NCBI GenBank assembly: GCA_015956445.1 | Contig: WIUZ02000008.1 | Coordinates: 496,001-560,000, forward strand | Length of the DNA: 64,000 bases | Origin: Thelephora terrestris | Lineage: Eukaryota; Basidiomycota; Agaricomycetes; Thelephorales; Thelephoraceae | Direction: 5' to 3' | Shown here: positions 33,091 through 44,539 of the stretch, piece by piece | How the letters are laid out: every line of letters starts with the position of its first letter | Numbering within the stretch: position 1 is the first letter of the stretch | Notes under the pieces: generated by a model | The model's database searches: none | Told to the model about the DNA's origin: nothing | The model's input: only the letters and a program-made list of their open reading frames with translations | Made by a program: the position numbers and the translations under genes

Positions 33091-35709
33091 ATGCCTATGA
33101 TCTCCGATCGTGTCTTCCGTGCTGAGAACAGCACCGCTACCATTGAGTCTGCGGATCCTCGATCCGTACAGAACAAGGGTTACTTCCTGCCGAATGCCAA
33201 TGTGGCGTATCCCAGCTATCGAGAGGTGCAACGTCTTGTGTCGCCGATTGCTGGCTGCAACTGACATCGCAGTCGCAGATCTTCGCCGCTGCCGACAAGG
33301 TGGATGCTTGGCAACTGGAGGCAACAATCGCCAAGCCTCCCAGCTACCTGACCATGGACGACGAGTTGTAGTTCCACAACTTGATCGACCACAAGCTGCA
33401 GGAGTCTATGCGCGGGGTAACGTTCAACACCGAGTTGCGCATGCCGTATGAGACTCCGGTGGCTTCATCGCTGTGGGGTCTGCTGCGGATGGGAATCTAC
33501 GACCTAGGGAATGGCGAAGGAAGATGGCCTGGAGCTACCCGCTCTCAACACTACACAGCAGCCGTTGGCCACCGCCTTTGGTTCCTTTTGTGGACGGAAC
33601 AGAAAGCGGTGAGTCGATCTGTGCATCCTGCTTGTGGGATAACACTGATTGGCTTGTAGAATGAGTGTTTGAAGTGCGAGGTGAAGGAAGCAAAGGACGA
33701 CGCCCGTAGAATGTACTCGGAGGCGTTGGATACCAAGAAGACACTTCTCCTAATGAACGACACGCTTTGTGTGACGTTCAAGAGCGAGATGCTGGCGACG
33801 CGGGAGGAACATAATCAACTGGTCGAGTCGTTGAAGGAGCGAGACGACACCATACAACGGGACCTGATTGAGGTCGACCGACAGCTCAACCATCATAGAC
33901 ACTGGGGACAAGGGGTGGTGTTCCAGTCCAGAACATTGCAAGTTCATTGCAAGGAAATAGATGATGTGCCTGGCAAAAACCAACCCAGTGCAGTGCAAAC
34001 ACATTCTGAATTTTCCAGGCCAATTTCCTTGCAGTGTTCCAGGACAGAAAATGGTCAGTACATTCACAGTGTCCTAGTGATGTTCCCATTAGGTAATCCA
34101 TGGGTACATTCAGAATTTTCCCAAAGAAAGTAACCTCAACGTCGACAATTGGGGCATTTACAATGTTCCTGGTCAGGAAAATTCAAAATGCACCCAAACG
34201 GTGTATTTGCAATGTTCCGGGGTGGTACATCCAGAATGTACTGGTGCCGTCGACTGCGATGTACCGAGTTTGGCAAAGGTCAGGAACATTGCAGGAACAC
34301 TGAAAGGAAACTGGAAAAACTGGGAACATTTTGAATGAGCTTGTGATGTTCCCAGGATTTCCAGTTTCCTTGCAGTGTTCCTGCAATGTTCCTGACCTTT
34401 GCTGAACTCAGTACATCACAGTCGACGGCACCAGTACATTCTGGATGTACCACCCCGGAACATTGCAAATACACCGTTTGGGTGCATTTTGAATTTTCCT
34501 GACCAGGAACATTGTAAATGCCCCAATCGTTGACGTTGAGGTTACTTTCTTTGGGAAAATTCTGAATGTACCCATGGATTACCTAATTGGAACATCACTA
34601 GGACACTGTGAATGTACTGACCATTTGCTGTCCTGGAACGCTTCAAGGAAATTGTCCTGGAAAATTCAGAATGTGTTTGCAATGCACTGGGTTGGTTTTT
34701 GCCAGGCACATTGTCCATTTCCTTGCAATGAACTTGCAATGTTCTGGACCGGAACACCACCCCTTGCCCCCAGTGAGAAGGGCTCTGAATGAGCTGGACA
34801 CCAAGGTTGGTGCGACTTCTCCTGGTCTTTAACCAAGAGAGCTCATGCCACTTCTAGGTTGACACGCTGGATGACGCCTTGCCATTGCTGGGAGCTCGGG
34901 TTGAGTCCATGAGTGAGCGACTATGCCACTGCCGTACTCGTTCGGTGGCAGCGGTTCGGGACGAGTCAATTCCGGACAGGATGGCTTCCCCTATAGGTTT
35001 GGGATGCTGGTTGACATACTTGTCCTGTCTGCTGACATTTCGCTAGCTTCCGATGGTTCGTACCGTACGCCGGCGCGTACCGATGGCGGGGAGGAGGTTG
35101 TCCGTGAGACATCCGAGGAGACAGCGGTCAACCCAGTTAGCAGTTCTCCCGAGTTGGAGTACACGGGGGAGAACGAGGTGGCCATTCCGGTTCCACCTCC
35201 GTCGGTCTCTCCGGTGCGTGGACAGTGTTCCATTTGTGCCCGTCGATGGGTTCCTTACCCTGGTGCTCGTCGTCCAGCCCACCGCATGTGTCCCAGTAAT
35301 CCCGACGCCGTCCACCAGGGTGGAGACATTGAGTCCACCGCCCTATTCCGATGCGACGATGTTGCAGTGTCGTCTGGACCGCAGCGAGCTAATCCCGGTG
35401 GAGTCCGTCGACGTGAATGGATTAACCAGCCTTACGCTCTTGTCGGTCCAGCGTGCAGCGGAGGCCGTACGCCTGGTGGCTCAACTGACCGAGAGAGTGG
35501 AGGGTTGGTCAGTCCAGAGGACTCAGGACCAGATTATGGTCGATTCAGCGAGGAACCGCCTTCGTGCCGAAGTTCAGCTGGCCGTAGCTCATCGTCTGGA
35601 GGAAGCTCGGGTCGTCGAGATGGTCGACGAGGAAACCGTCGGGAGTGCCTCGGAGGGGACGGATGAGGAGGTTGCCAGTGCTGAGGAGTACTGGCAGACT
35701 AGGTCTTGA
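33091..35709 (+). pseudogene. A-family gene, copy 1 (unknown protein)
   Basis: ATG 33091 (MPMISDRVFRAENSTATIES). Exon 1 ends 33225, intron 33226-33278, then exon 2 (IFAAADKVDAWQLEATIAKP, LWGLLRMGIYDLGNGEGRWP). A small conserved intron of about 52 nt starts near 33608. Then comes a coiled-coil-like part (LKCEVKEAKDDARRMYSEAL) and a 3' part ending in the frame LTERVEGWSVQRTQDQIMVD to EEYWQTRS (stop 35707-35709). The family is not recognised and no nuclease, RT or zinc motif is visible. TAG at 33369-33371 (TGG in copies 2 and 3) and the fold-back insertion inactivate it. Confidence 0.55.
33900..34775. mobile_element. CACTG-type fold-back element, 876 bp, TSD AGA
   Basis: Starts CACTGGGGACAAGGGGTGGT and ends with the near inverse (...ACCACCCCTTGCCCCCAGTG). 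The left half (33900-~34332) is inverted in the right half (~34343-34775), with scattered mismatches. Flanks are AGA at 33897-33899 and 34776-34778. The related empty site in A unit 2 (near 36500, CATAGAAGGG) has AGA once. CACTR ends with 3-bp duplications fit the CACTA/En-Spm superfamily. No transposase is present, so it is non-autonomous. Confidence 0.8.
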
Positions 35710-35962
35710 CAACTAGGGTCTGTACGCCTTGGTCTTCGTCCATAGAGTCCGTGCAGATTCAACTCCGTCGGCTAGTCGTCTCGTGTCTTCATCGTATATG
35801 CGCCCGCTGTAATATCATCTGCGTCTTTGTCTGTGTTCCTTGATAACGTGTGAGTCGTGATAAGAGAAACGGATGAGATAGAAAGGGGTATAGGTAAGGA
35901 AAGTGAGCGAAAGTTGGGTGTGAAAATGGTTCAAAAAGAAGTTAAAATTCAGCACGCTGACA

Positions 35963-38900
35963 GATGACGAGTTGTGGTTCCACAACTTGATCAACCACAA
36001 GCTTCAAGAGTCGATGTGCGAGGTGACGTTCAATACTGAGCTGTGCATGCCGTGGGAGACACCTGTGGCGTCCGCCTTGTGGGGTCTTCTGCGGATGGGG
36101 ATTTATGATCTAGGAAACGGCAAAGGAAGGTGGCCCGGAGCTACTCGTTCTCAGCATTATACAGTGGCCGTTGGTCACCGTCTCTGGTTTCTTTTGCAGA
36201 CAGAAGAGAAAGCGGTGAGTCGATCTGTGCATCCCGCTTGTGGGATAACACTGATTGGCTTGTAGAATGAGCGGCTGAAGCGTAAGGTGAAGGAAGCGAA
36301 GGACGACGCTCGTAGAATGTACTCAGAAATGCTGGACACCAAGAAGACTCTCCTCCTGATGAACGACACGCTTCGCGTGACGTTCGAGAGCGAGATGCTA
36401 GCGATGCGGGAAGAACACAACTGACTGGTCGAGTCGTTGAAGGAGTGGGACAACACCATCCAAAAGGATCTGATTGAGGTCAACCGACGGCTCAACTGTC
36501 ATAGAAGGGACTTGAATGAGTTGGACACCAGGGTTGGCATGATGTTCCCCTGGGTTTAGCTGAGGGAACTCATTCCACTTCTAGGTTGATACGTTGGACG
36601 ACGCCTTGCCCTTGCTGGGCGCTCAGGTCGATTCTATGAGTGAGCGGTTGTGCCACTGTCGCACTCGTTCAGTGGCGGCAGTCCGTGACGAGTCCGAGGA
36701 CGAGTCGATTCCGGATCGGATGGCTTCGCTAGCCTCTGGCGGTTTGTATCACACGCCGACTCATACCGATGGCGGAGAGGAGGTCGTTCGTGAGATGTCA
36801 GAGGAGACGGCGGTCAACCCGGTTAGTAGTTCGCCAGAGTTGGAGTACGCGGGGGAGAACGAGGTGGCCATTCCGGTTCTGCCTCCTTCGATCTCTCCAG
36901 TGCGTGGACAATGTTCCATCCGTGCTTGTCGATGGGTTCCTTGCAGCGGTGTTCGTCGTCCAGCCCATCGTATGCATCCCAGTAATCCCGACGCCGTCCG
37001 ACAGGGAGGAGACATCGAATCCACCATCTTATTCCGACGTGACAATGTTGCAGTGTCACCTGGATCACGGCGAGCTAATCCCCATGGAGTCCGTGGACGT
37101 GAACGGGTTAACGAACCTTACGCTCTTGTCGGTCCAGCGTGCAGCGGAAGCCATGCGCTTGGTGACTCAACTGACCAAGAGGGTGGAGGGCTGGTCAGCT
37201 CAGAGGACTCAGGATCAGACTATGGTCGATTCAGCGAGGAGCCGCCTTCACGCCGAAGTTCAGCTGGCCGTGGCTCACACTGGGGACAAGCCCCTACTTA
37301 CTGGCCAGGTACTTTTTGAATACATTGTAGTTCCATGTCCAGTGTACCAACACTTTGCTGGGCAAGAACAAGTTGAGTTCATTCAGAATGTACTGAACAA
37401 TGTAACCACTACTTCCCAGCTCAGTACATTGTGGAAACATTCAAAAAGAACTGAATCATGTGACCACAATGTCCCTGATCAGTAATTGTTCAGTACTTTT
37501 TGATTGCCCCAAAGAAAGTGATCAACAAGTACCTGCACTGCACATTGTTGTTTCAATCAAAGTTTACTGGGTCATGTGACTACAAAGTACCAAACTGGAG
37601 AATGCTGAGTACTTGTAGAATGTTCTGAGCCCATGTGTTCAAATTTTACCCGAGTGGCTCAAAGAAAATGTGATCGCAAAGTACTGAAACTGGGTAAATC
37701 CTGAACACTTTTTGAGAGAAACCAAAATATACTGAATTGTCGCACAGTACTTTTTAAACAATTCAGTATATTTTGGTTTCTCTCAAAAAGTGTTCAGGAT
37801 TTACCCAGTTTCAGTACTTTGCGATCACATTTTCTTTGAGCCACTCGGGTAAAATTTGAACACATGGGCTCAGAACATTCTACAAGTACTCAGCATTCTC
37901 CAGTTTGGTACTTTGTAGTCACATGACCCAGTAAACTTTGATTGAAACAACAATGTGCAGTGCAGGTACTTGTTGATCACTTTCTTTGGGGCAATCAAAA
38001 AGTACTGAACAATTACTGATCAGGGACATTGTGGTCACATGATTCAGTTCTTTTTGAATGTTTCCACAATGTACTGAGCTGGGAAGTAGTGGTTACATTG
38101 TTCAGTACATTCTGAATGAACTCAACTTGTTCTTGCCCAGCAAAGTGTTGGTACACTGGACATGGAACTACAATGTATTCAAAAAGTACCTGGCCATGTG
38201 AGTCCAATGTGCCCAGTAGGCACATTTTGATTGTGATCACAATGTACCCATCAATGTGATCTCAATGTGCCCACTGGGGACATTTTTGATTGCGATCACA
38301 ATGTACACATCAATGTGAGCTCAATGTGCCTGCTGTGCACATTTTGATTGTGATCACAATGTTCCCATCAATGTGTTCTCAATGTACCCAGCTCATTACA
38401 TAATAGTTTCTTTCACAATGTTGTCCACAATGTGTCCAGCATGTGGCTGAGCCACTCATTCAAACTTCTTTCACAAAGTATCCAGTGATGTGTCTAGAAT
38501 GTGTACAGCCATACTCATAGTGATTTCTTTGAAAGTTCATGGTGAAAACGAACAATATTGTGATTACATTGTGATTACTTCAAAAAGAACCCCCTGGGGA
38601 CATTATGGACACATCACTGGGTAATCTTTGAAAGAATTTTGAATGAGTGGCTCAGCCACATGCTGGACACATTGTGGACAACATTGTGAAAGAAACTATA
38701 ATGTAATGAGCTGGGTACATTGAGAACACATTGATGGGAACATTGTGATCACAATCAAAATGTGCACAGCAGGCACATTGAGCTCACATTGATGTGTACA
38801 TTGTGATCACAATCAAAAATGTCCCCAGTGGGCACATTGAGATCACATTGATGGGTACATTGTGATCACAATCAAAATGTGCCTACTGGGCACATTGGAC

Positions 38901-39296
38901 TCACATGGCCAGGCACATTTTGAATGTATTTAAATTTCCCCCACTGGGCACATTGTGATCACTTGTTGACTGTGATCACAATGTGTTCAGCATGTACCCA
39001 CTGGGTATTTGACCCCTTGTCCCCAGTGGAAGTAGTGGTTACATTTTTCAGTACATTCTGAATGAGCTCAACTTGTTCTTGCCCAGCACAGTGTTATTAC
39101 ATTGGACATGGAACTACAATATATTCAAAAAGTACCTTGTCAGTAGGTAGGGGCTTGTCCCCAGTGTCATCGTCTGGAGGAAGCTCGGGTTGTCGAGATG
39201 GTCGACGAGGAAGTCAACGAGAGTGCATCGGTTGTCTCGGGGGGGACGGAAGAGGAGGTTGCCCGTGCTGAGGAGTACTGGCAGACCAGATCTTGA
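35963..39296 (+). pseudogene. A-family gene, copy 2
   Basis: It reads DDELWFHNLINHKLQESMCE, a copy of the conserved intron (about 36213-36264), the coiled-coil part, then the 3' exon from about 36588 (DDALPLLGAQVDSMSER). The coding tail is split by the 37278-39166 insertion and resumes at 39170 (HRLEEARVVEMVDEE) to a stop at 39294-39296. TGA at 36422-36424 breaks the coiled-coil exon (CGG-type Arg codon in copy 3). No start codon remains. Confidence 0.5.
37278..39166. mobile_element. CACTG-type fold-back element(s), 1889 bp, TSD TCA
   Basis: Starts CACTGGGGACAAGCCCCTAC and ends with its inverse (GTAGGGGCTTGTCCCCAGTG). Flanks are TCA at 37275-37277 and 39167-39169, and the empty site in A unit 1 (35593 region, GCTCATCGTC) has TCA once. 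The inside is composite. A palindrome with about 440-bp arms spans 37302-38194, a second spans about 38192-38912, and a further CCCCTTGTCCCCAGTG end lies at about 39013-39028, followed by a repeat of the outer right end. The last points to a nested or recombined second element. No transposase. Confidence 0.8.
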
Positions 39297-39552
39297 CGAC
39301 CAGGGTTGGTGCGCTTTTAGTCCTTGTCCATAGAGTCGGTGTGGATTCAACTCCGTTGGCTGTTCGTCTTGTGTCTTTGTCGTGGGTACGCCCGCTGTAA
39401 TATCATCTGTGTCTTTATCTGAGTTCCTTGATGACGTGTGAGTCGTGATAAGAGGAACGGATAAAATAGAAAAGGGGTATAGGTAAGGAAAGTGAGCGAA
39501 AGTTGGGTATAAAAAATGGTTCAAAAAGAGGGTAAAATTCAGCACGCTGACA

Positions 39553-40340
39553 GTAAGAATATCGACCTGAAGTCGGATCTACCCAACATTCACAACTTCC
39601 CAAGACGTCATGATCCAAACCCTCACTCATTTCCGTCATCACCTGACCCAGCTCCGTCTGCACCAAGTCCGAACCAAACCGGTCCTGTAACTTTGACACC
39701 TCTAACTTCAACTTCATTCGAATCTGTCGTGACTTGTTCGACGGGCGACACCACTGTCCAATACGAGTCATCGGACTCACTCGACTCTTCTTCGTCGACC
39801 TCTCCACCATCTGAGAGACTGGGGCAGGACTCCAAGGAGGGGATAGAGGGAGAGGAACTCCCTGATCTTGCCGAGACCGGAGGGAAGACTGGGAGCTGAT
39901 GAGCAGCCCCACACCATTCACAAGCGCAGTGTTGTCAGACAGCCGCCTGGAAAGGTTTCCAATGTTCGTTACAGAAATGGGTAAACTCTTCATTGTACGC
40001 TCCGAACATGACGTACATGAGATCCATTCGCTTCTCCAACCTAGCAATCCTCTCTTCTCGTTTGTGCTCTTGATGGTCCAGAAGGGGCTTGTAATGACCA
40101 GCCTGATCCCAGACATAATTGGGAGCGTTGTGTTCCAGAAGAAATTGTTGAGCCATCTCATTGTCTTGAGCGATGGCGGCCGGGGTGTCGTACAAATGTT
40201 GTTCAACATCGTAGGGGGTAGAGGCCTCATAAGGAGAGGCAGAAACAAAGGGGGTAGCGGCAGCGTTGAGAGATATAGTAGTGAAGATGGTTTGTAAGAG
40301 GGGAAGTTGTTGTGTGGATTGTGGGAGTGGAAAAGAGACG
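39553..40340 (-). pseudogene. B-family gene, copy 4 (degraded)
   Basis: Read leftward: SLNAAATPFVSASPYEASTPYDVEQHLYD, NAPNYVWDQAGHYKP, ERIARLEKRMDLMYV, then a Ser/Pro/Glu-rich part and a second frame with DHDVLGSCECWVDPTSGRYSYC, where A unit 2 cuts in. The usual ATG position reads ATA here. Diverged from copies 1-3. A stop follows FQAAV. Confidence 0.55.
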
Positions 40341-40545
40341 ATGAGAGGAAAAGACTCAGAAACCTCCTGAGTTATATACGCATTCAAGACAGTGGAACAC
40401 CCAAACGGGTAAGACAATAACCCATTGTTCACTGACAACCAAAAGGGGATAAACGAACCCTCAGCCCAGATTGCGATCCCATCACTCCTCTACTACCACC
40501 TTGAAACCTGAGAAATCCCCATCGATCATGAGAAATCCCCCTCAG

Positions 40546-43478
40546 TGTCAGGGCCACTCTTCGCCCTTCAGGTACCAGTGCTGTTGGTGAGTCGCAACTC
40601 CAACCAACAAGAAACAATGGGGCAAAGGGGGAACGACTTCCCTATATCCACCCAAAGTCTACGTGGTCCAAAACGCGATGGACGAGCGTTCTCCGGTAGG
40701 TTGTCCGAATTCACAGCAGGAGTGCTGAGCCTCTATCCGACAAATTCCTATCGTCGTCTGAGGGCAGATATAAGAGCCCAAGGATGGCGCCTCAAACTGG
40801 TGCTTGATCAAGAGAGCGGCGAGGAACTCCTTTTCGTAAGCGCGTTCGCCAATTCTTGACACAAGGCCGAGAGAGAGAGAGGAGAGCGAACATGTTCAGA
40901 GAGTTACTCGATAAGCTCTTCAGTGGCCTACAGCAAATACGCTGATGCTGCAAGGAGAAGAGGACTTTCCGAGATATCAAAGATAGGAAATCCTCAGCTA
41001 CTCTACTGGTACCTATATAGGAGAGTGGCCGGGACAGAGATAACCCTATCTAATAATAACTCGGAGCAAAGAAGGGCCGAGAGTAAGCCAGAACAGTAAG
41101 CGGCGCGGAACATAGAATAGAAATGATAAAAGAATGACTAATGGGTCAGGGTTCGTGAGAGAATGAGAAAGGGGTCATGATGTCGTGTGGGAAGGAATGA
41201 CCAGGAATAATATCACATGCGAAGACTGACCAATAGAGGGACGACGCGTCAGCTCGTTCGATCGGAACAACAAAAGACCGAGTGGGACTTGAATGTCGAG
41301 GTTGAATGTATGAGGAGTCTGGACCGGTGAAAAGATGGACCGATCCAATGGCGAATAGGGCGCGAGCGCTGTCGATGGTCGGATAAAGCGTAGCGCGAAC
41401 TGGCCATTGGATCCATCAAACTCCCTTCTTCCTAAACCAACAATCCCACCAACCAGCTACTCATCTACCATGCCCATGATCTCCGATCGTATCTTCCGTG
41501 CCGAGAACAGCACTGCTACCATCGAGTCAGCGGATCCGCGCTCCGTGCAGAACAAGAGTTACTTCCTGCCGAATGCCAATGTGGCGTATCCCAGCTATCG
41601 AGAGGTGCGACGTCACGTGTCGCCGATTACTGGCAACAACTGACATCGCATTCGCAGATCTTCGCAGCGGCCGATAAGGTGGACGCCCGACAACTGGAGG
41701 CAACGATCGCCAAGCCTCCCAACTACCTGACCATGGACGACGAGTTGTGGTTCTGCAACTTGATTGACCACAAGCTTCAAGAGTCGATGCGCGGGGTGAT
41801 GTTTAATACTGAACTGCGCATGCCGTGGGAGACACCTGTGGCGTCCGCCTTGTGGGGTCTTCTGCGGATGGGGATTTACGACCTAGGAAATGGAGAAGGA
41901 AGGTGGCCTGGAGCTACTCGATCCCAACACTACACAGCTGCCGTTGGTCACCGTCTCTGGTTCCTATTGAGGACGGAACAGAAAGCGGTGAGTCAATCTG
42001 TGCATCCCGCTTGTGGGATAATACTGATTGGCTTTGTAGAACGAACGGTTGAAGCACGAGGTGAAGGAAGCAAAGGACGACGCTCGTAGGATGTACTCGG
42101 AGGCGTTGGACACCAAGAAGACACTTCTCCTAATGAACGACACGCTTCGTGTGACGTTCGAGAGCGAGATGCTGGCGATGAGGGAGGAACACAATCGGTT
42201 GGTCGAGTCATTGAAGGAATGAGACGACACCATTCAGCGGGACCTGATTGAGGTCGACCGACGGCTCAACCGTCATCGAAGGGCTCTGAATGAGCTCGAC
42301 ACCAAGGTTGGTGCGACTTCTCCTGGTCTTTAACCAAGAGAGCTCATGCCACTTCTAGGTCGACACGCTGGATGACGCCTTGCCGTTACTGGGCGCTCGA
42401 GTTGAATCCATGAGTGAGCGGCTGTGTCACTGTCGAACTTGTTCGGTGGCTGCAGTCCGCGACGAGTCCGGGGACGAGTCGATTCCAGACAGGATGGCTT
42501 CCCCTATAGGTTTGGGATGCTGGTTGACATACTTGTCCTGTCTGCTGACATTTCGCTAGCTTCCAATGGTTCGTACCGTACGCCGGCGCGTACCGATGGC
42601 GGGGAGGAGGTTGTCCGTGAGACGTCTGAGGAGACAGCGGTCAACCCAGTTAGCAGTTCTCCCGAGTTGGAGTACACGGGGGAGAACAAGGTGGCCGTTC
42701 CGGTTCTGCCTCCATCGGTCTCTCCGGTGTGTGGACAGTGTTCCATTTGTGCCCGTCGATGGGTTCCTTACCCTGGTGCTCATCGTCCAGCCCACCGCAT
42801 GCGTCCCAGTAATCCCGACGCCGTCCACCAGGGTGGAGACATCGAGTCCACCGCCCTATTCCGATGCGACGATGTTGCAGTGTCGTCTGGACCGCAGCGA
42901 GCTAATCCCGGTGGAGTCCGTCGACGTGAATGGATTAACCAGCCTTACGCTCTTGTCGGTCCAGCGTGCAGCGGAGGCCGTACGCCTGGTGGCTCAACTG
43001 ACCGAGAGAGTGGAGGGTTGGTCAGTCCAGAGGACTCAGGATCAGATTATGGTCGATTCAGCAAGGAACCGCCTTCGCGCCGAAGTACAGCTGGCCGTAG
43101 CTCATCGTCTGGAGAAGGCTCGGGTCGTCGAGATGGTCGATGAGGAAGTCGTTGAGAGTGCCTCGGAGGGGACGGAGGAGGAGGTTGCCAGTGCTGAGGA
43201 GTACTGGCAAACCAGGTCTTGACGACTAGGGTTGATGCTCTTTTTAGTCCTTGTCCATAGAGTCGGTGCGGACTCAACTCCGTTGGCTATTCGTCTTGTG
43301 TCTTCGTCGCGGGTTCGCCTGCTGTAATATCATCTGTGTCTTTGTCTGTGTTTCTTGATGACGTGTGAGTCGTGATAAGGGGAATTGATAAGATAAGAAA
43401 GGGGTATAGGTAAGGAAAGTGAGTGAAAGTTGGGTGTGAAAATGGTTCAAAAAGAGGGTAAAATTCAGCACGCTGACA
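40546..43478 (+). mobile_element. A unit 3, complete, 2933 bp, TSD CTCAG
   Basis: Ends TGTCAG...CTGACA are 6-bp perfect inverted repeats with TG/CA tips. Flanks are CTCAG at 40541-40545 and 43479-43483. It lies between genes B and C of BC copy 4. It holds one multi-exon gene and long 5' and 3' non-coding parts. No integrase, transposase or RT was seen. Tips and 5-bp duplication are those of retrovirus-like integrases (LTR elements or Ginger-like transposons), but no internal LTR pair is present. Confidence 0.75.
41470..43222 (+). pseudogene. A-family gene, copy 3 (unknown protein)
   Basis: ATG 41470 (MPMISDRIFRAENSTATIES). Exon 1 41470-41604, intron 41605-41657, exon 2 from 41658 (IFAAADKVDARQLEATIAKP; PWETPVASALWGLLRMGIYD; RTEQKA), a 52-nt intron near 41987-42038, exon 3 (NERLKHEVKEAKDDARRMYS), an intron ending CTTCTAG near 42358, then VDTLDDALPLLGARVESMSE. 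The 3' frame VQRAAEAVRLVAQLTERVEG ends EEYWQTRS at 43220-43222. The Leu/Arg/Glu pattern predicts coiled coil. TGA at 42220-42222 (CGA in copy 1) breaks it. Role unknown. It is spliced, so the unit was not recently copied through spliced RNA. Confidence 0.6.
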
Positions 43479-43895
43479 CTCAGTCTTCTATTACTACCCT
43501 GAAACCTGAGAAATCCCCATCATGCTTCTATTGCATCCTTTACTCCAAGAAATCCCCGTCGATCGTGAGAAATCCCCATTGTCCTGTACTGACTCCTAGC
43601 TTTATTGTTCTCCCATTTGTAATTACTGTTGAACATCCTAAGTCCCTTTTCCTTGCTCCATTTACCCTGCCCTAAACTACGCACAGACCATGTTGACTCG
43701 TGTTTGATTAATTGTATGATTACTAAGCATGTAGAGGATTGGGTATATAAGGAAGAGCATTCACTCCTTTCTTTTCCCCATTCTCAATCTCTTCTGTACT
43801 CCCCTACCAACTACTCAATAAACAAAGTAAGCTAAGGAATACTCCTTACGTCTTACTCTCATTAACTCATTCAGCAGGAATACTCCTGCCAGTGT

Positions 43896-44471
43896 ATGTT
43901 CAGTGCACCAAACCCTTTCTCCACTACAGAACCCCTTTCTCATCCTAACGTCGCAGACGTTTGTAGGTCTATCTGGGAGTATAAACTCATCAGAAGTCTA
44001 CAGATTAACAGATCCAACGGACTATTAACCCACTTCCCTTACTACAGACCGTTCTCCACCCTTGATTCAGGATCCACTACCATCCCATTCTTATTAGGAG
44101 GGGATCATCAATTCCTGTGGTCATCCGCCGTCACAGACAGCACTCTAGTCACTGTCTATTTCAGTGTTAGCCCCGCCTTCTACTTCCCTACTCCTCGAAT
44201 CCTCCTAACTACCAACGTTCATACTTCTTGTCCCGCTCTTGTCGTTCTCTGGTGGGACATCCCAACTGATTTACCTTGGGGATTATTAGAATATCTCACA
44301 GAGTTTGAACGACTCAGTGATCAAGACTTTGATCCGTTCATTCAAGAACTCTATCGCTTTTGCGAAGACTACAACTCTCCCATTCACCCCTATCAATTGG
44401 AAGCTCCCTTAGCCCTCGACCTTCCCCCCATCCTCCCTCCTACTCCCGGAACTCCCTTTCTCAAACCTTGA
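43896..44471 (+). CDS. C-family protein, copy 4
   Basis: 191 aa from ATG 43896, MFSAPNPFSTTEPLSHPNVA. Conserved blocks of the family are present: SIWEYKLIRSLQINRSNGLL, THFPYYRPFSTLD, PFLLGGDHQFLW, VYFSVSPAFYFPTPRILLTT, VLWWDIPTDL and SDQDFDPFIQELYRFCEDYN. No known domain is recognised and there are no membrane helices. Upstream are TATATAA (about 43746) and a leader intron candidate ending CAG just before the start. The gene is intact although the partner B copy is dead. It is more diverged from copies 1 and 2 than those are from each other, with blocks retained, which suggests protein-level constraint. Confidence 0.65.
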   Translation: MFSAPNPFSTTEPLSHPNVADVCRSIWEYKLIRSLQINRSNGLLTHFPYYRPFSTLDSGSTTIPFLLGGDHQFLWSSAVTDSTLVTVYFSVSPAFYFPTPRILLTTNVHTSCPALVVLWWDIPTDLPWGLLEYLTEFERLSDQDFDPFIQELYRFCEDYNSPIHPYQLEAPLALDLPPILPPTPGTPFLKP

Positions 44472-44539
44472 CCCGACACCCCCTATCCCGCTAATCCTCT
44501 AGCGCCCCACAGAAAGCAAGTAGGCCCACAACCCTGACA

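Larger units (their letters stand above)
32335..35962 (+). mobile_element. A unit 1 (left end missing), carrying a fold-back insertion
   Basis: Sequence from 32335 is closely similar to A unit 3 from 40712 onward and runs to CTGACA at 35957-35962. The first about 166 bp of the unit, including the TGTCAG end, are absent. It joins directly to the CTGACA end of unit 0, so it probably arose by recombination between units. It contains the 876-bp element at 33900-34775. Confidence 0.6.
35963..39552 (+). mobile_element. A unit 2 (5'-truncated) with large fold-back insertion
   Basis: It begins inside exon 2 of the A gene (GATGACGAGTTGTGG) directly after the end of unit 1 and ends CTGACA at 39547-39552. 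The 1889-bp element 37278-39166 is inserted near the 3' end of the gene. The right end interrupts the B gene of the remnant BC element to the right, at its conserved Tyr-Cys. Confidence 0.6.
39553..44539. mobile_element. BC element copy 4 (left end lost), hosting A unit 3
   Basis: Gene B on minus and gene C on plus flank a common promoter zone, as in the complete copies. The right end ACCCTGACA is at 44531-44539. The B-side TGTCACG end is missing because A unit 2 ends inside gene B at 39552. A unit 3 (40546-43478) sits in the promoter zone between B and C. Removing it leaves the usual GAGAAATCCCC repeats facing each other. Confidence 0.65.

Noticed and set aside
33669-34760. Several ORFs on both strands inside the fold-back element, e.g. 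33750-34067 and 34608-34832
   Set aside because: They are mirror copies generated by the palindrome and have no protein-like conservation.
40546-43478. A unit as an ordinary LTR retrotransposon
   Set aside because: TG/CA tips and 5-bp duplication fit, but no second LTR, primer-binding site, gag, RT or integrase was found and the gene has introns.
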